From NCBI GenBank assembly GCA_033060915.1, contig CM065388.1, positions 32,946,501 through 33,010,500 of the forward strand: a DNA stretch of 64,000 bases. Reading direction: 5' to 3'. Shown here piece by piece: positions 21,359 to 33,708 of the stretch. Made by a program: the position numbers and the translations under genes. The notes under the pieces are model-generated. The model was not told where the DNA came from, did no database searches, and worked only from the letters and a program-made list of their open reading frames with translations. The DNA comes from Euryodendron excelsum (taxonomy: Eukaryota; Streptophyta; Magnoliopsida; Ericales; Pentaphylacaceae). Position 1 is the stretch's first letter. Every line of letters starts with the position of its first letter.

Positions 21359-23366
21359 ATGGTTGCTAACTCTGAAGAATCCTCTCAAGTCTCTGGGGAG
21401 GAAGTCAATGAAATGAGGACTAAGATGGATGAGATGCTCAAGCTCATTCAAACTATGGCTATGAAAGATGCTGCTACAGTCCCGTCATCATCTATGACTT
21501 CATCCAAGGACCCCGAACCCTCTAATCCAAGGATTATGCTTCATTCTAACAACGCTGGGAGGAATAAGGAAGATGCCAAAGGAGCCAACACTAAAAAATA
21601 GGAGACCATATTGCTTTCACCTGTCACAAAGAAGGTCCCCCTAGACCCTCTCAGTCTGATAATCCAAGGGTTGTAGGATTCATTGCGAAGTCTCCTTGGC
21701 CACGACACTTACGAGTTCACTTCCTATGATGAGCTCTGTTTCTTTTCTGACCACTCGAGACCTGCTAGGTTTAAAATGCCCGACTTCCAGAAGTACGATG
21801 GTACCGATAACCCTGTTGCTCATCTTTGTCTCTATACTGGAGCGCTAAGTGGACATGGCAATAATTTGAAGCTCCTCATGCAGCTATTCCAACATAGTCT
21901 CATAGGGTCTGCTCTACAATGGTTTTGCTCGTCTAGACTTACGGAAGATCACAATCTGGATGGAGCTAGTCAATGCGTTCAAAGCCCAATATCGTCATAA
22001 CATCGACCTCACTTCTGATCGATGGTCCTTGATGACGATGAGCAAGGGTGAGAAGGAGAACTTTAAAGGATATGCCCTAAGATGGAGGGAGGCCGTTGCA
22101 CAAGTTAATTCCCCGTTAGAGGAGAAGGAGCATGTATAACTGTTTGTACATACTTTCCAAGGTATATTCTACTAGAAGCTCTACACAAGCATGGGAAAAA
22201 GCTTCTCCGAGCTCATCACGCAGGGAGAGATGATAGAAAATAGCCTCAAGATAGGAAGAATTACAGACCCCTATGCCAAGACTGGAGAAAATACTGCCAA
22301 CATAGCCAAGAAGGTGGCTACTAGAAAGGGCACGATCAGGAAGGAAAGTGAAGTGTCTGCTATTCTGCCTAGCCAACCACCCCAACACCGTCCCCCGCTA
22401 CGATCACCCCCAGTCCTGCCCTTACCCACCTTGACCATGCCTGTTCCAACCCCTAACTATGGTCTCGCTGGGGCATGACCCAACTTTAATAGACCTGCTC
22501 GACGCATCCATACCTTCAATGCCTTAGCTTGCACCCAAACCGAGGCTTACCATAGCCTTCTAAAGAACAACATTTTGAAGCCCGTACTTGCTCATCTGTT
22601 GCCAAGCCCTCTACCCTCGACCTTTAATGCCGCTCTTACATGTGAATACCATTCAGGTGGCCAGGGGCAGGACACCAAAAGCTGCTTCGCTCTTAAGCAC
22701 AAAATCCAAGACTTGATCGACAATAATACCATTGATCTGCAGCCGGTAAAACCCGCTCCTACTCCTAATGTGACCACTAACCCTCTTCCGGATCACACCG
22801 TCAATATGATACTAGTAGAAATAGGAGGCGAGGGAGAATTCGACTAGCTCGGGCCCGAAGGTTATGAGAACGATTGGGAGGTCGATAAAGAAAACAACTG
22901 GGAGGAGGATCTCCCATTGTGCCCGATTTATTTTTATAACCCTGAGGAGGTGCCTAATGCTTCTGACTGGCCCATTGAGGAGCCAATGTTTCCAGAAGAT
23001 GAGATTACCGAGAACACGGTTGTTGATGGATGGGGTGCTGAATTTCTACATCCAAAATATGCCGCGGTGGAACGTAACTTACTAGAAAACCCTTGGCCCA
23101 CAACTGAGTATAACTATGATGACATGGGTTGGGAGCTAAAGGAGTTAAGAGAGCAGATGCAGCCGTTCGAGTTGGAAGGCGGTGAACTAGTCACCTGGTT
23201 TATAGAAGAACCCGCTGCAAAGAATAAGAAGGAGGCTGACAACCGCGCCAGCAACATTAACATTTTTGGAGCTCTAGGAGAATCCTTTGCCTGTCTCGCC
23301 TTGGCCGAGGATCTGGGTTGCGAATGGAGTATCGAAGATGTGGGAATTGTTCCAAAGCCTTACTAA
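21359..23366 (+). pseudogene. gag: gag of E2 internal A, broken
   Basis: Gag forms the retrotransposon particle. The start MVANSEESSQV is the first ATG; an in-frame VNIAPKK stretch precedes it. Domains in order: helical NEMRTKMDEMLKLIQTM; the retrotransposon gag core (RPARFKMPDFQKYDG, then ALSGHG, then SALQWF); a Pro-rich linker; a knuckle-like CEYHSGGQGQDTKSCFALKH, in which the usual His after Gly is Gln; and an acidic C-terminal part of about 180 codons ending in GIVPKPY. Breaks: TAG at 21599, TAG at 21674, an extra T near 21923 shifting the frame, TAA near 22138, TGA at 22476 and TAG at 22845. No protease or reverse transcriptase follows. Confidence 0.85.
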
Positions 23367-23739
23367 AATGGTTTCCCTTCAAAAGCATACAAGAGAGGGC
23401 TGTTTTCACCCACTTTCTTTCTAACCCTTTTACTTTCTGTCTCTAAATTGATGTTTACATTCTATTTTTGCTTAGAAACTCTAGGCTTTCCACAGGAATG
23501 ATAAACAGTAGTTAAATGATAGTCTTTTATTTCATCGCTGTGGTCTTATCTTCTCTTCGAAATGGTAGCTACTTTCTACACAAGGGGCATGGCCTGTCTC
23601 ATGGAATGATTTGACTTAAAGGGATGATAGCATAAGCTAACTACTCACCAAATGATCAGCTTTCTAGAGTGAGAGAGGATAAGTATGAGTGAGGATACTA
23701 CCCAAAGGCAACACTTACAAGACACTAAAGCTAAGCGAT
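23367..23739 (+). other. Internal A after gag, up to solo LTR S2
   Basis: AT-rich non-coding sequence matching 47523-47815. It ends in GCGAT, the left target duplication of S2. Confidence 0.6.
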
Positions 23740-26700
23740 TGTCGCGCCCAGATTTTTTGCACTCGAGGAATACTCTCACAAGCAGGAAAAATGCCATACT
23801 CTCTCGTTAGAACTCACCCTCCTAGAAGAATGAGTGCGACTAGATTTGAATTGAAAATTGATTTGAATAAAGGGCTTTTGAAAAAGATTTAGAGCCGCCA
23901 CCTAACTTGATTAAGGTGAGTTAGGTCACCTAAAAACTAAGAATAATCTGAAGACTACACTTAGGGTTTTTGGAAAACGATTTTGAAAATATCTCCTTAA
24001 GAGAGGGTTTTTAAGAAAAAAAGGTTGTTTGGCAACCTTTGGAAAACATTTAGCCCTTTTTGAGAAATAACTCTGTTTGGTCTTTGAAATCAGTGATCCT
24101 AGGTTCGGAGGTTGGTTACGTGTAAGGAAGACGCACTAAGCCATCACCTTACCCCGCCCTTTTGGTACCTACGTGTCAATCTACCCTAGATTCACCTATG
24201 AGAGTCTTTAACTAACTATTGTTCAATCCTATCCACTTTGAAAAATAATGTTTGAAAAGAAACTAACATAATGCATGATATGCAAGTGCAATAGAAGAGA
24301 GTTGATTTAGAAATAGATTTGAAAAGAAGAATTTGATTTGATTTGATTTAAAAAAAGAAAGAGATAGAAGTTTACATTTGGAAGGAAGGTTTTGAAAATT
24401 GAAAATAGAGAAATTTGGGAAATAGAAATTTGAAATTGGAAATTTGAAAATTGATTGGAGATTTGAAAAGATTGTTGAATTTGAGATTTGGAAAATATGG
24501 AGGAATTTAAAATTTGAAAGAAGTTATGGAAATAGAAATTTGAAAAATGTTCCGAAATTTGAGATTTAAAAAATGTTGTGACCGCACCCATGAGGGTTGC
24601 CTACGTATCCTTTTGAAGGAATCATGTCAGTCGTAGTTCGGACAAGAGTCCGATTGAAAATAGAAGAGTTGATTTGGAAGAAAGAGATTGAACTGGAAAT
24701 TGGATTGAAAGACTGAGAGATTGAACTTTGATTGGAAGATTTGAAAAGACTTGACTTTCGAAAACTTGGTTTTAGGAAACCTAGACTTAGAAACTTAGAA
24801 AAGGCGGATTGGACTTGACTTGGAAAGATTTTGGAAAAGAATTGACTTGAAGATTGGACTTGGAAGATTAGGAAAGCTTGGATTTAGGAAGGGTTCGAAT
24901 TAGGAAAGGTCCGATTTAGGAAAGTTTCAAATTAGGAAAGTTTTGTTTTAGGAAAGTTTCGAATTAGGAAAAGTTCATCTTAGAAAGGTTTTGGGTTTAG
25001 GAAAGTTTCAAGTTAAGAAAGTTTTGAATTTGGAAATCTTAGAATTTAGAAAGATTTTAAATTAGGAAAGATTTAGAAAAGGTTTGAATTAAGAAAATTT
25101 CAACTTAAGAAAGTTTTGAATTAAGAAAGTTTTGAGTTTAGAAAGCTTTGGATTTGAAAAGATTTTTAGAAAATTTTAGAATTTAGAAAGTTTTAGAGTT
25201 TTAGTTTTAGAAAATCTTGAGATTAGGAAAGGTTTGAGTTTAGGAAAGATTTGAAAACTTGGATTTAGAAAGTTAAGATTTGGAAAGGAGTAGAATTAGG
25301 AAAGGGTTGAATTAGGAAAGATTTGAAAGCTTAATGTTTAAGGAAAGATTTGAAAGTTTTAGGAAACTTATGATTTAGGAAATTAGGAGATTAGGAAGGG
25401 ATTGGCTTTTGTTTCTAAAAGAAAAAAAAAATAGAAATTTTGATTTTGTTTTAAAAAACAGAGGATTGGATCTAGTTTCCTAAACGGAAAGATTTGATTC
25501 GGTTTTCTAGAGGGAAGGTTGGAATTGACAAGGATTTGGAAAGGGAAAGTTTTAAAAACCCTAGACTTGGAAAGCTATAGTTTTCACGTAAAAAATAGGT
25601 TTTGGAAATATGTATAGTTTTGATGTAGAAAACAAGAGGTTTTGGAAACTTAGGTTTTAAGGCAAGTTTGAAAACCATGTTTTTGGAAAGAAAATTAGGG
25701 TTTCCTAATTGCAGGTTCTAGGGCTTGACTTGGGCACCAAGAAAAAGGATTTTTGAAAAATGGGTTTTTGGAAACAAGTTTTTGAAAGGAAATCCTAGAG
25801 AGGAGTTTCTAGAGGCAAGATTTTGGAAAGAGAGTTTTTTAGACAGATTTTTGGAAGGAGATTGTTGGAGAGAGTTTTTAGGAAAGTGAATTTAAGGAGT
25901 GTTTTTAGAAAGTGAATTTTGAGGAGAAAGAGTTTTTTTTAAAGAGCTCCTAGTGAGGAGTTTTTTAGAAAGAGATTTAGGAAGATGTTTTTCTAAGAAG
26001 AAAACCTAAGGAACGTTTTTGGAAAGTGGACCTTGAAGAGAGCGTTTTGGAAAGGAGTTGAAAAAGAGAAGTTTTAGAAAATAGATTTTTTATGGGAGTT
26101 TTTAGAAAATAATTTTGGAAAGAAGAGCTTTTGGAAAGCATGTTGGAGAAGAGATTTTTAGGAAGAGATTTTTGAAAATAGAGTTTTTTAGAAAGTATAA
26201 AAACATCTCACCTTCCTAAAGCGATTCTAACCATAAGAAAGCTAGAACCACTTTAAGAAAGTGGTTTTGAAAACAACAAGGGTTGAAAATATGGACCATA
26301 TTGGTCACTTTGAATGTAATACTTTCCTAAAGCAACCCTAACCATGGAAAAGCTAGAATCACCTTAGGATTGTAATTTTGAAAACATGTTTTGAAAAAGA
26401 GATTTTTATGCAATTTTGAAAACAAGTTTAATGCAAATTTTGAAAACGAGTTTAAAAATGATTTTTGGAAGATGCAAGATATTGATATGCATAATGCAAG
26501 TTTGGAGTCGTGAACATACAAGGTTAGGGCTTCACCACATAATCAAGGGGGCCAAACCCACGTGGTCTCTGGTTAGCCTAAAGGAAAGCCCCCAACACGG
26601 TGACCCTCCGATAGTCTAATCCTACACATGGACCGGGAGTCCCCTTGTTTCAAGCATGCAAAGAAAGAGGGCGAAAGAGATGGAGGATTAAAATAGAGAA

Positions 26701-27692
26701 AACCCAAGTGGGTTAGGAGAGAGAAGAGAGAGGGGGAGTGCGAAAACGTAAAACGAGAGCCTACCTTGTGTCTTGTTTATTTTGCACGCCTTGCTTGTCT
26801 TCGGTCTTCATCTTGATCTTCGTCTTCAATCCTTAAGAATTGTCTTCAATCTTCAAACTTCATATTGTAGCTCTTCAAGTCTTCAAAGGAGGGTTGGAGG
26901 CTAGTGTATAAGTGTGTAGGGGTGTGTATGAGTGCATGTAAGGCTAGGGTTTGTGTATGGTGGCTAGGGTTTGGAAAACCTAAGGAAGCTAGGGTTTAGG
27001 GAGTGTTCAAGCTTTGCATATTGAATTTTAGGGTTTTTAGACTGAGTTTGCAGACCCCTTTTATATTGGAAGAGGCTCTGTATTTGTAGAAGGAGGAATG
27101 CACTGGCGCCTGTTATAGTGGCACCAGGCCAAAACTTACACTAACGCCACTAGGAGTGACGCCAGGCCATTGTTTGGCTTGGCGCCACTACTAGTGGCAC
27201 CAGCCATTTAGGAAATGTTTAAGGTCGGCAAACAACGTATCTTTGACTAGATTTGGGCGCCTGTACTAGTGACTACCATGCAATTTTCAGCCTAGCTTCA
27301 CTAGGAGTGACTTTGGAAAGTCCGGGAATGATTTAAAGGACCGTGAATGGCCCGGAAGGCTAGAAAAGAGTAGGAACACTTAGAATAGCATCCCGAAGGT
27401 ATTTGACTTGAAAAATGAGGACAAAATGTGTCGGAGGGGTTGATCAGGCCTTTAAGGGCAAAACGGTCAATCAGATTGGGAAGCTGCCGGGACGGACTCT
27501 AACTGTCCCAAAAGAAGACTCAAAATTTGGAAACATTATTTAGAATGTTCCCAAAGGTTGCCGGTTTGATTCCCAAAGCTGGTGTGGTTGGAAAAGGCGA
27601 CCGGCCCACCAGGGGCAAAACGGTCATTTTGTACCGGGTTTGCCGGAACTGACTCGGAACGATCCAAAATGACAAAGAAAGGTTGAGGACAC

Positions 27693-27701
27693 TATAAAAA
27701 G
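27693..27701 (+). promoter_or_regulatory. TATAAAAAG antisense to S2
   Basis: It sits in a 150-bp unit. The next unit has TATAAGAAG. The same box occurs at 2211, 8179, 44161, 44318, 61225 and (minus) 34914-34906. Confidence 0.35.
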
Positions 27702-28399
27702 TATTCTCGGGAAGTTACCGGTTTGATACCCAGAGCTGGTGTGGTTAGAAAAGGTGACCGGCCCTCTAGGGGCAAAACGGTCATTTTACATCGGGTTTGC
27801 CGGAACTGACTCGAAATGATTCAGAAAGGTAGAGGAAGGTTGAGAATACTATAAGAAGTAATTTTAGGAGGTTACCGGTTTGATACCCAGAGCCGGTGTG
27901 GTTCTTGGGGCGTTTGGATACCTAGGGGCAGAATGGTCATCTTGATCGGAAAGTCTCAGAAAAGGCCCAAAAGGCAGTTTGGTCATTTTTCACCAAAGTG
28001 GGCTAGCAGGCATTGGTGTTGACCTGGGTTTTGAGTGTTTTAGCCACTCTGGCGGTGGTCGTCATGACACAGGGGTTTGTTGGCAATTCCCTACATCGAC
28101 CTATTTACGAATATTTCTGCTATTCTGATGGTTGTGATGTTTGAAAGTATTTCCGCTACTCAACGATTCGCGATCATTCCCAAGACTACCTGATCTTGGG
28201 AAGCTACTAAAGGGACTTAGCCCCTAAGAAGTCAACTTTCTCGGAAGGCATGCCTAAATAGATATTTCTGCATTAGCGGGCTAGCGAGCCCCAAAGGTGG
28301 ACTGTTCTACCATCTAGGGGACTTGGGGTCTCATCCCGGTCGACAGGTTTAAAGGGACTTACCGTTTCAAAGAGGTTTTCTTTGAAAAAAGTGCCGGAC

Positions 28400-28770
28400 C
28401 GTCTCGAGAAATAAACTGTCTCGAGAGAGGGATTGGAATTGGAAAGGGGTCTTATTGTCTTCGGAAAGACGTGCCTGATTTGGAACAGTCTCGAGGGATA
28501 AATTGTCTCTAGAGAGGGATTGGAAAGGGGTCTTATCGTCTTTGGAAAGACGTGCCTGATTTGGAACCGTCTCGAGGGATAAATTGTCTCGAGAGAGGGA
28601 TTGGAAAGGGGTTTTATCGTCTTTGAAAAGACGTGCCTTATTTGGAACCGTCTCGAGGAATAAACTGTCTCGAGAGAGGGATTGGAAAGGGAAAGGGGAC
28701 TTATCGTCTTTGGAAAGACGTGCCTGATTTGGAACCGTCTCGAGGAATAACCAGTCTCGAGAGAGGGGTT
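28400..28770. repeat. 81-bp tandem repeats in S2
   Basis: Four units plus a partial one. Each has GTCTCGAGGGATAAA, GTCTCGAGAGAGGGATTGG, then CGTCTTTGGAAAGACG and TGCCTGATTTGGAACC. It is a longer composite of the 47-bp unit with the neighbouring CTCGAG segment. Unit starts are 81 to 87 bp apart. Confidence 0.85.
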
Positions 28771-28966
28771 AGCATTGGAAAGGACAATGCCCCTAAGGAC
28801 ATTTTGATCATTTTGCCTCTATTTGGGCCTGGTAGGCTCGCGAAGCGATGGACAGACAGGATTTGAACTTAGAGAGTTGGTTTTGATTGGAATACGTCCA
28901 TATTGACTTGAGTACAAGTTTGGAGGGAGCATAGATTGCCGAGTGGTCAAAAATGGGGTGCTTACA

Positions 28967-30501
28967 GTGATGTGTGGTCAGTCTATCAAAATGAAGAGGA
29001 GTCATCTTTCATTTCCCCACATATAAATAAGAGAATAAATAACTAAGTGAATAAATAAACAAATGTGATTATATTCCCTTTGCTTAACCCCTAGTGCCCT
29101 GTGGAAAGTAAAATTTTTCCTTGTCAACCCTAATCCGAGACTGTCCTCCCCACACTGGGGCAGACGATAGTTGAGAATTCTAGGAAGGGTATCCATCTTT
29201 TGTCATGTTAGGGTAGCGCAGGAGGCTTATAGATCAAACAATCTAGTTCAAAGTGAAGAGTGGCCTTCATTTTATTTCCCATACAGTCAAAAGCCAAACC
29301 CATTGAGCCGTATATCTTTTCTTAACAAAACTCCAACCTAAGGATCACCGTCGATATTGGATAGATTGAACTGTCAAGGAAAAGATCTAAAGAAAAAAGG
29401 GTTAAAGAATTGTTCGTTCCATGAAAACAAAAAAGAGATAAAAAGGACAAAGCGAAGGAAAAGAGTTGCCAAGGGGCAAGAGGCCGAAAAAAAAAAATTT
29501 CCTTTAAGGAAAGGCCTGAAGAAAACCATGATTGTGCCATAAGAAAAAGAAAAGAAAGTTATGTTTATCTCAGAAAAGCATATAGAAAGGGTGAAAGAAA
29601 AGAGTCATTTTTACCCTGAAAAGTATGTAGCAAAAGCAGGAAGGAAATTCAAAGGTGATCCTAGGCTACAAAGAAACCCAGAAACAATAGGATTGAGCTT
29701 TTATCCTTTCTTGCAAAACCCCAAGACCATGGCCTACATTACAACCGCACTAAAGTCCACTTCGATTGAAAATGAATTGCTTGGTCTAAATGAGTTGAAC
29801 ACACTGTCGAAGCTAAGAAGGATGCTAGCCTCACTAAAAAAATGGTCACAGACGGTGTGGATCTAAACCCTGCTAAAAACAACATCGAATTTGGGCATAT
29901 ATATATTGTTGTCTTGAAAACCCCATAACCTACCCCACATTACGATCTTAAACAATGTCTCTTCAGATTGAAAGGACTGACCACTTATCACTCTGCCAAA
30001 GGTCAGGTAAGTTGTTGCTAAAATCCCGAGAGTTGAGAGTTTCAGCCTAGTAACCCCATACACTAACCTCGAGGCAGAGAGCCGGAGGATCAAAAGGTTG
30101 AGAAAGGTGCGAAGTGCTATCATCCAATCAAGGTAGGGTTGAGCCAGATGAGAGGTTAGACCTTCGAAAAGGAAGAAGTTACCATTCTAAAGACTATAAG
30201 TTCAATAGCACCCCGTGTCATTCTATTAATATGTTCTCAACATGTGCATACGTTTAAAAAAAAAAAAAAAACAGAAGTCACCAACATCAACATCAATAGA
30301 TATCTAACATCATCATCCATCACCTGCATCTGATCATATGCCAAGTTATAAAGATCATAAATGTATCTATCTATCCATCCATGCATCTAAATACTATAAA
30401 TATCCATCTTTGTATAAAGCTTACAAAATAAAACTATCTAACATAAATATATCTCAGGAATAGGGGCAAGGGAAGATTAGAATCTCCACAAGGGGCATCT
30501 G
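28967..30501 (+). other. Internal A, non-coding part before the antisense gene
   Basis: It matches 47816-49333 closely. Purine-rich stretches and a poly-A run (30255-30271) are present. The frame at 29561-29866 has a parallel at 48398-48592 but is broken there and resembles no protein I know. I see no pol motif here. Confidence 0.55.
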
Positions 30502-32350
30502 TCACTTGTCAAAGTCAATGTCATCTAGATTGAAATCTTCGAAACCCGGCATCAGAGGAGGCGGATAACTACTCGAAGCACCGCCATCCTGTAGCAAAGA
30601 TAGAATCGAAATCAGCCACATAAAAAAAAAAAAGAACTAAACAACAGTAGAGCAAGAAGAAGCAGAGAAAGAATAACATACCCCCCCCCCCACCTAGTCG
30701 AGATAATCGAGCCGTCAGGGAAGCTACCTCGGCCTGGTACTGATCCCGCTCCATCTAATACTGATCCCTCTAGTCTCTTACAGTAGTAAACTCGGCCTGG
30801 GGCACATATCCTCCGGCACGGCGCCACAAGTCAACCACCTCCAGGCCAACAGTGTACCCGCCGACCACTACCTCAAACCGGGTGAAGGCACCAACCGAAT
30901 GGGCCCAAAAGTGTGCAGCATAATTTGTATATGAGGGAAGTAGGAACTCGGCACCCGGTTGATGATCCTGATAGGGGATAGGCACTCCCGCCACCAAGGC
31001 TCCAAACATATACTCCGGCGGAGCTCCTACTGATCGGAACTCCTCATGAAATTGCCGCCAATGTCGCTCTCTGAGATAGGACTCTCAAGTGTCATCACTG
31101 AGAAAAATAGGTCTCGATAAGGATAATGGGACCAAGTACCGGACTGTCTCATAATGAACTGATCCAATGAAGGCTCGCCAAGTCACATCCCTCGCCTCAA
31201 TTAGCGTCAGGTTAGCCCGGAGTGTCACAAAATTGGTAATCTCCAATCACTGGGCTACCTGGTCACGAGCCCACCTCAAGGCACGAGGATAGAGGTCATC
31301 CTCAACCATTGCAGGGCGACAAACAGGAAGGTACTCGTAGCTCCACCAGATGAGAAAAGGCCAGAAACTAGTCATGCTGCCCCAACGGGAAGAAGTCCAG
31401 ACCTGCATCGACCGAAGGAAGTAGCCAAAGGAGAAAGACCCCCAGTCCAGCTCAGATAAAGCTCCAAGATCAGCCACTTTGCTCACCAAGTGAAAAGGCA
31501 CAAACGACTTGTTGTTGCAAAAACAACTAAAAATGATGTACAAAACAAGTCGCCGTCTCGTAATATCCCGCCTGGCAGGCGATCGCTCAGTAGCAAAGGT
31601 ACGGTCATCCTGACTGATCCAAGAGACTGGGAAGGCAGAACGCTCTGAAGGAGGCAAGTCTAACAGCAAATAGGCATCGTCCCTACTGACTGACTGCAGG
31701 GTGATCTGCCGACCAACAAAGGTAAGCCCTGTGATGATCGCTCAGTCCAAGGGAGTGGGGCCTAACTCAAAACCAACAAAATGGAAGGTCTCGGTCTCTC
31801 CAAACCACTTCTCAACCAGCACTAGTACCAAATGCTGATTCAGGCGGTTAGCCTGTAATCCCATGAAGGCGCCAAATCCGATCTCCGCTAATAAGGTACA
31901 ATATGACGGGGCAGCTCGCTGCATAGTCCGGAAGACCTGATGAAGAGCCCCTCTAAAAGCTATGTGCACTCGAGGAAGGGGCAAATGCTGTCTGGAGTAT
32001 ACATTGGGGTGGTAAGCCAGATCCCCGAGTGGTGGAACATCCGGTACCTGCAGATCTCCTAAGTCGGCATCCGTCTGCCTATGCCTGAAGGAGGCTCTCC
32101 CATAGCCAGTGACCTGGTCGCCCAGACCCGGTACCTCCTCCTCTGCGCCAATCTCCTCAACAAAAGCCTGCTCAACAGAAGGAAAGGGGTCGACAGGTGG
32201 CCCACTCCCCTGACCACTCTAACTGGACGCTGCCTGCCCAGTAGACTGTCGGCTACCCCTAGACCGACTGGAGCCGCTAGTGGAATCTGTCCGAGCCGCC
32301 TTCCCCCAGCGGCGTCTCCTCTCAGAGCCGTCATCACCAGCATCTGCCAT
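30502..32350 (-). pseudogene. Antisense plant mobile domain gene of E2 internal A
   Basis: The gene runs opposite to gag. ATG at 32350, one base after the acceptor TTTTCAG, gives MADAGDDGSERRRR and a basic Ser/Arg tail. The PMD core follows (about 31985-31260): WFGETETFHFVGFELGPTP, ITLQSVSRDDAYLLLDLPP, RRRLVLYIIFSCF, LSELDWGSFSFGYFL and WPFLIWWSYEYLPVCRP, close to the PMD pattern known from plant MAIN/MAIL proteins and transposons. A second segment (WRQFHEEFRSVGAPPEYMFG) and a short coiled coil (QYQAEVASLTARLSRL) follow. A GT-AG intron at 30681-30589 leads to an acidic last exon ending NLDDIDFDK. Stops (for example near 32219) and frame changes break it. The G11 run at the donor leaves the last exon out of frame. 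PMD function is poorly known; links to silencing are reported. Confidence 0.8.
30589..30681 (-). other. Intron 2 of the antisense gene, internal A
   Basis: It starts GTATGTTATTC, has a T-rich tract and ends TTTGCTACAG before GATGGC; 93 bp. The counterpart at 49421-49514 is 94 bp with the same borders. Confidence 0.6.
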
Positions 32351-32351
32351 C

Positions 32352-33244
32352 CTGAAAAGGTAAGCTAAGGTAAGAGGTGTTAATATATCGAGCAGGCAGT
32401 TGACATAATAAAGTAAAATGAAACAAACAACTAACACAAACAAAACAAATAAAAGATTTCAAATGATAAGTCAAAACAAATTTCCTACGCACACTTTTTG
32501 ATTTTCTAACTCCAAATCATATCTCAAGGGTTTTCTGTCTTTTTCCTTCAAAAAGATTTTATTTCTAAAAACCCTTTCTAACTCTTTCCCTAATTTCTAA
32601 AATTTCAGCAGAGTTTTGTTTAAATATGGTCCCTACAACACCCATGGCATTAACACAAAACACAAAACATGCACTGCACATTATCACAATCACATAACAT
32701 CAGCACCCATGCACACTTTTCAATTTTTTGAAATTTTCAAAACACATGTTTTATTTTTCCAATAAATCAATGGTTTTCAAAAATGCCATAAAATTCTTCA
32801 AAAAAGCATTTCAAATGTTTTTAAAAAATATTCCTATATTTTTCAAATTTTAAACTCTAAGAAATTTCATCAATTTCTTGAGTTTTCTCATTTTCCTAAA
32901 TTTTCAAAGTATTTTCTTATTTTTCAAAAAAATCAAAAATTCACCGAGTTTTCAAAAAATCACGAAACTTCATACAATTGATAAACACATTTTTCTAAGG
33001 CATATGGCATAAAAATCTAGCCAGAAAACCTAATGCCCAAGCCTATAGGAACAAATCCCCTATTCTTGCAAAAAACCCTCTTCACATACTCACATAAAAT
33101 CACTCAAATTTAATTACACAAGCACCAAAATGCAAAAATAATATCACCATAATGTTCAAAGCATATATAAACATCAATTTTCACTATTCACATGATTCAA
33201 ACAAAATTTTACACATCAAAATCAACAAAAATTTGAAAACTCAC
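32352..33244 (-). other. Intron 1 of the antisense gene, internal A
   Basis: Donor AAAA/GTGAGT at 33244, acceptor CCTTTTCAG at 32352; 893 bp, AT-rich. Counterparts are 51092-51983 and 62711-63588. The exon before it has no long frame, so it is taken as untranslated. Confidence 0.6.
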
Positions 33245-33687
33245 TTTTCGAAGTTCTCCGGTGAAATCTTTTCTTCCGGCTACTTTTCCGGGGACGTGGT
33301 CTCCTTCCGGCAATCACCCGTGGTGTCCAAGAAGTGCTCCCTCAATGTCCAAGTCAGCTTCCTCGTAATGTCTCTCGAATTTGCAAAAACTCTCCAAAAT
33401 GCCGCAACTGTTCGAACCAAAAAATTTTCTAGTTTTGTTCCCAAGCCCGGCGCCACTAGCAGAGGCACCAAGTTTTCTTTGCCAAAGGCGCCACTGCTAG
33501 TGGTGCCAGTTTCCAATTCTGGGCAACTTTGCTCTATTTCCTACAAAAACTCATTTTTGAAGGCCTTTTGGGCCCAACATACATTTTTCGACCCCCGTTG
33601 TCGAGAAATTCCTAATGTTCGTCCCTCCGACCGCTTCACGGTCAACATGGGGCTCTTACTTTATCGCTTTCTGTCTTCGACAAGCAA
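33245..33687 (-). promoter_or_regulatory. First exon and promoter region of the antisense gene, internal A
   Basis: Read leftward from the polypurine tract it holds palindromes at 33486-33508 and 33448-33470, a decayed hairpin near 33415-33435, and a GCCGGA-rich segment up to the donor. The frame on the plus strand (33152-33856) is a shadow. Confidence 0.5.
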
Positions 33688-33708
33688 AGACAAAAAAAGA
33701 GGGGTAGC
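33688..33708 (+). other. Polypurine tract of internal A
   Basis: AAGACAAAAAAAGAGGGGTAGC-type run ending directly at the LTR start TGTAAGC. Confidence 0.85.

Larger units (their letters stand above)
23740..28966 (-). mobile_element. S2: solo LTR, minus orientation, in internal A
   Basis: TGTCGCGCCC to GTGCTTACA, 5227 bp, the longest LTR here. Flanks are gcgat (23735-23739) and gtgat (28967-28971), one mismatch in five. Internal B shows the empty site near 47810 (AAGCGATATGGGGTCAG). The TATA position (near 27077) reads TATTTGTA on the + strand, one change from TATTTATA. Palindromes lie at about 27106-27212. It has the 81-bp repeat type. Confidence 0.92.

Noticed and set aside
29561..29866. Possible small gene conserved between internals A and B
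   Set aside because: The B copy (48398-48592) changes frame and end; the similarity is that of the whole internal region, with no sign of coding constraint.
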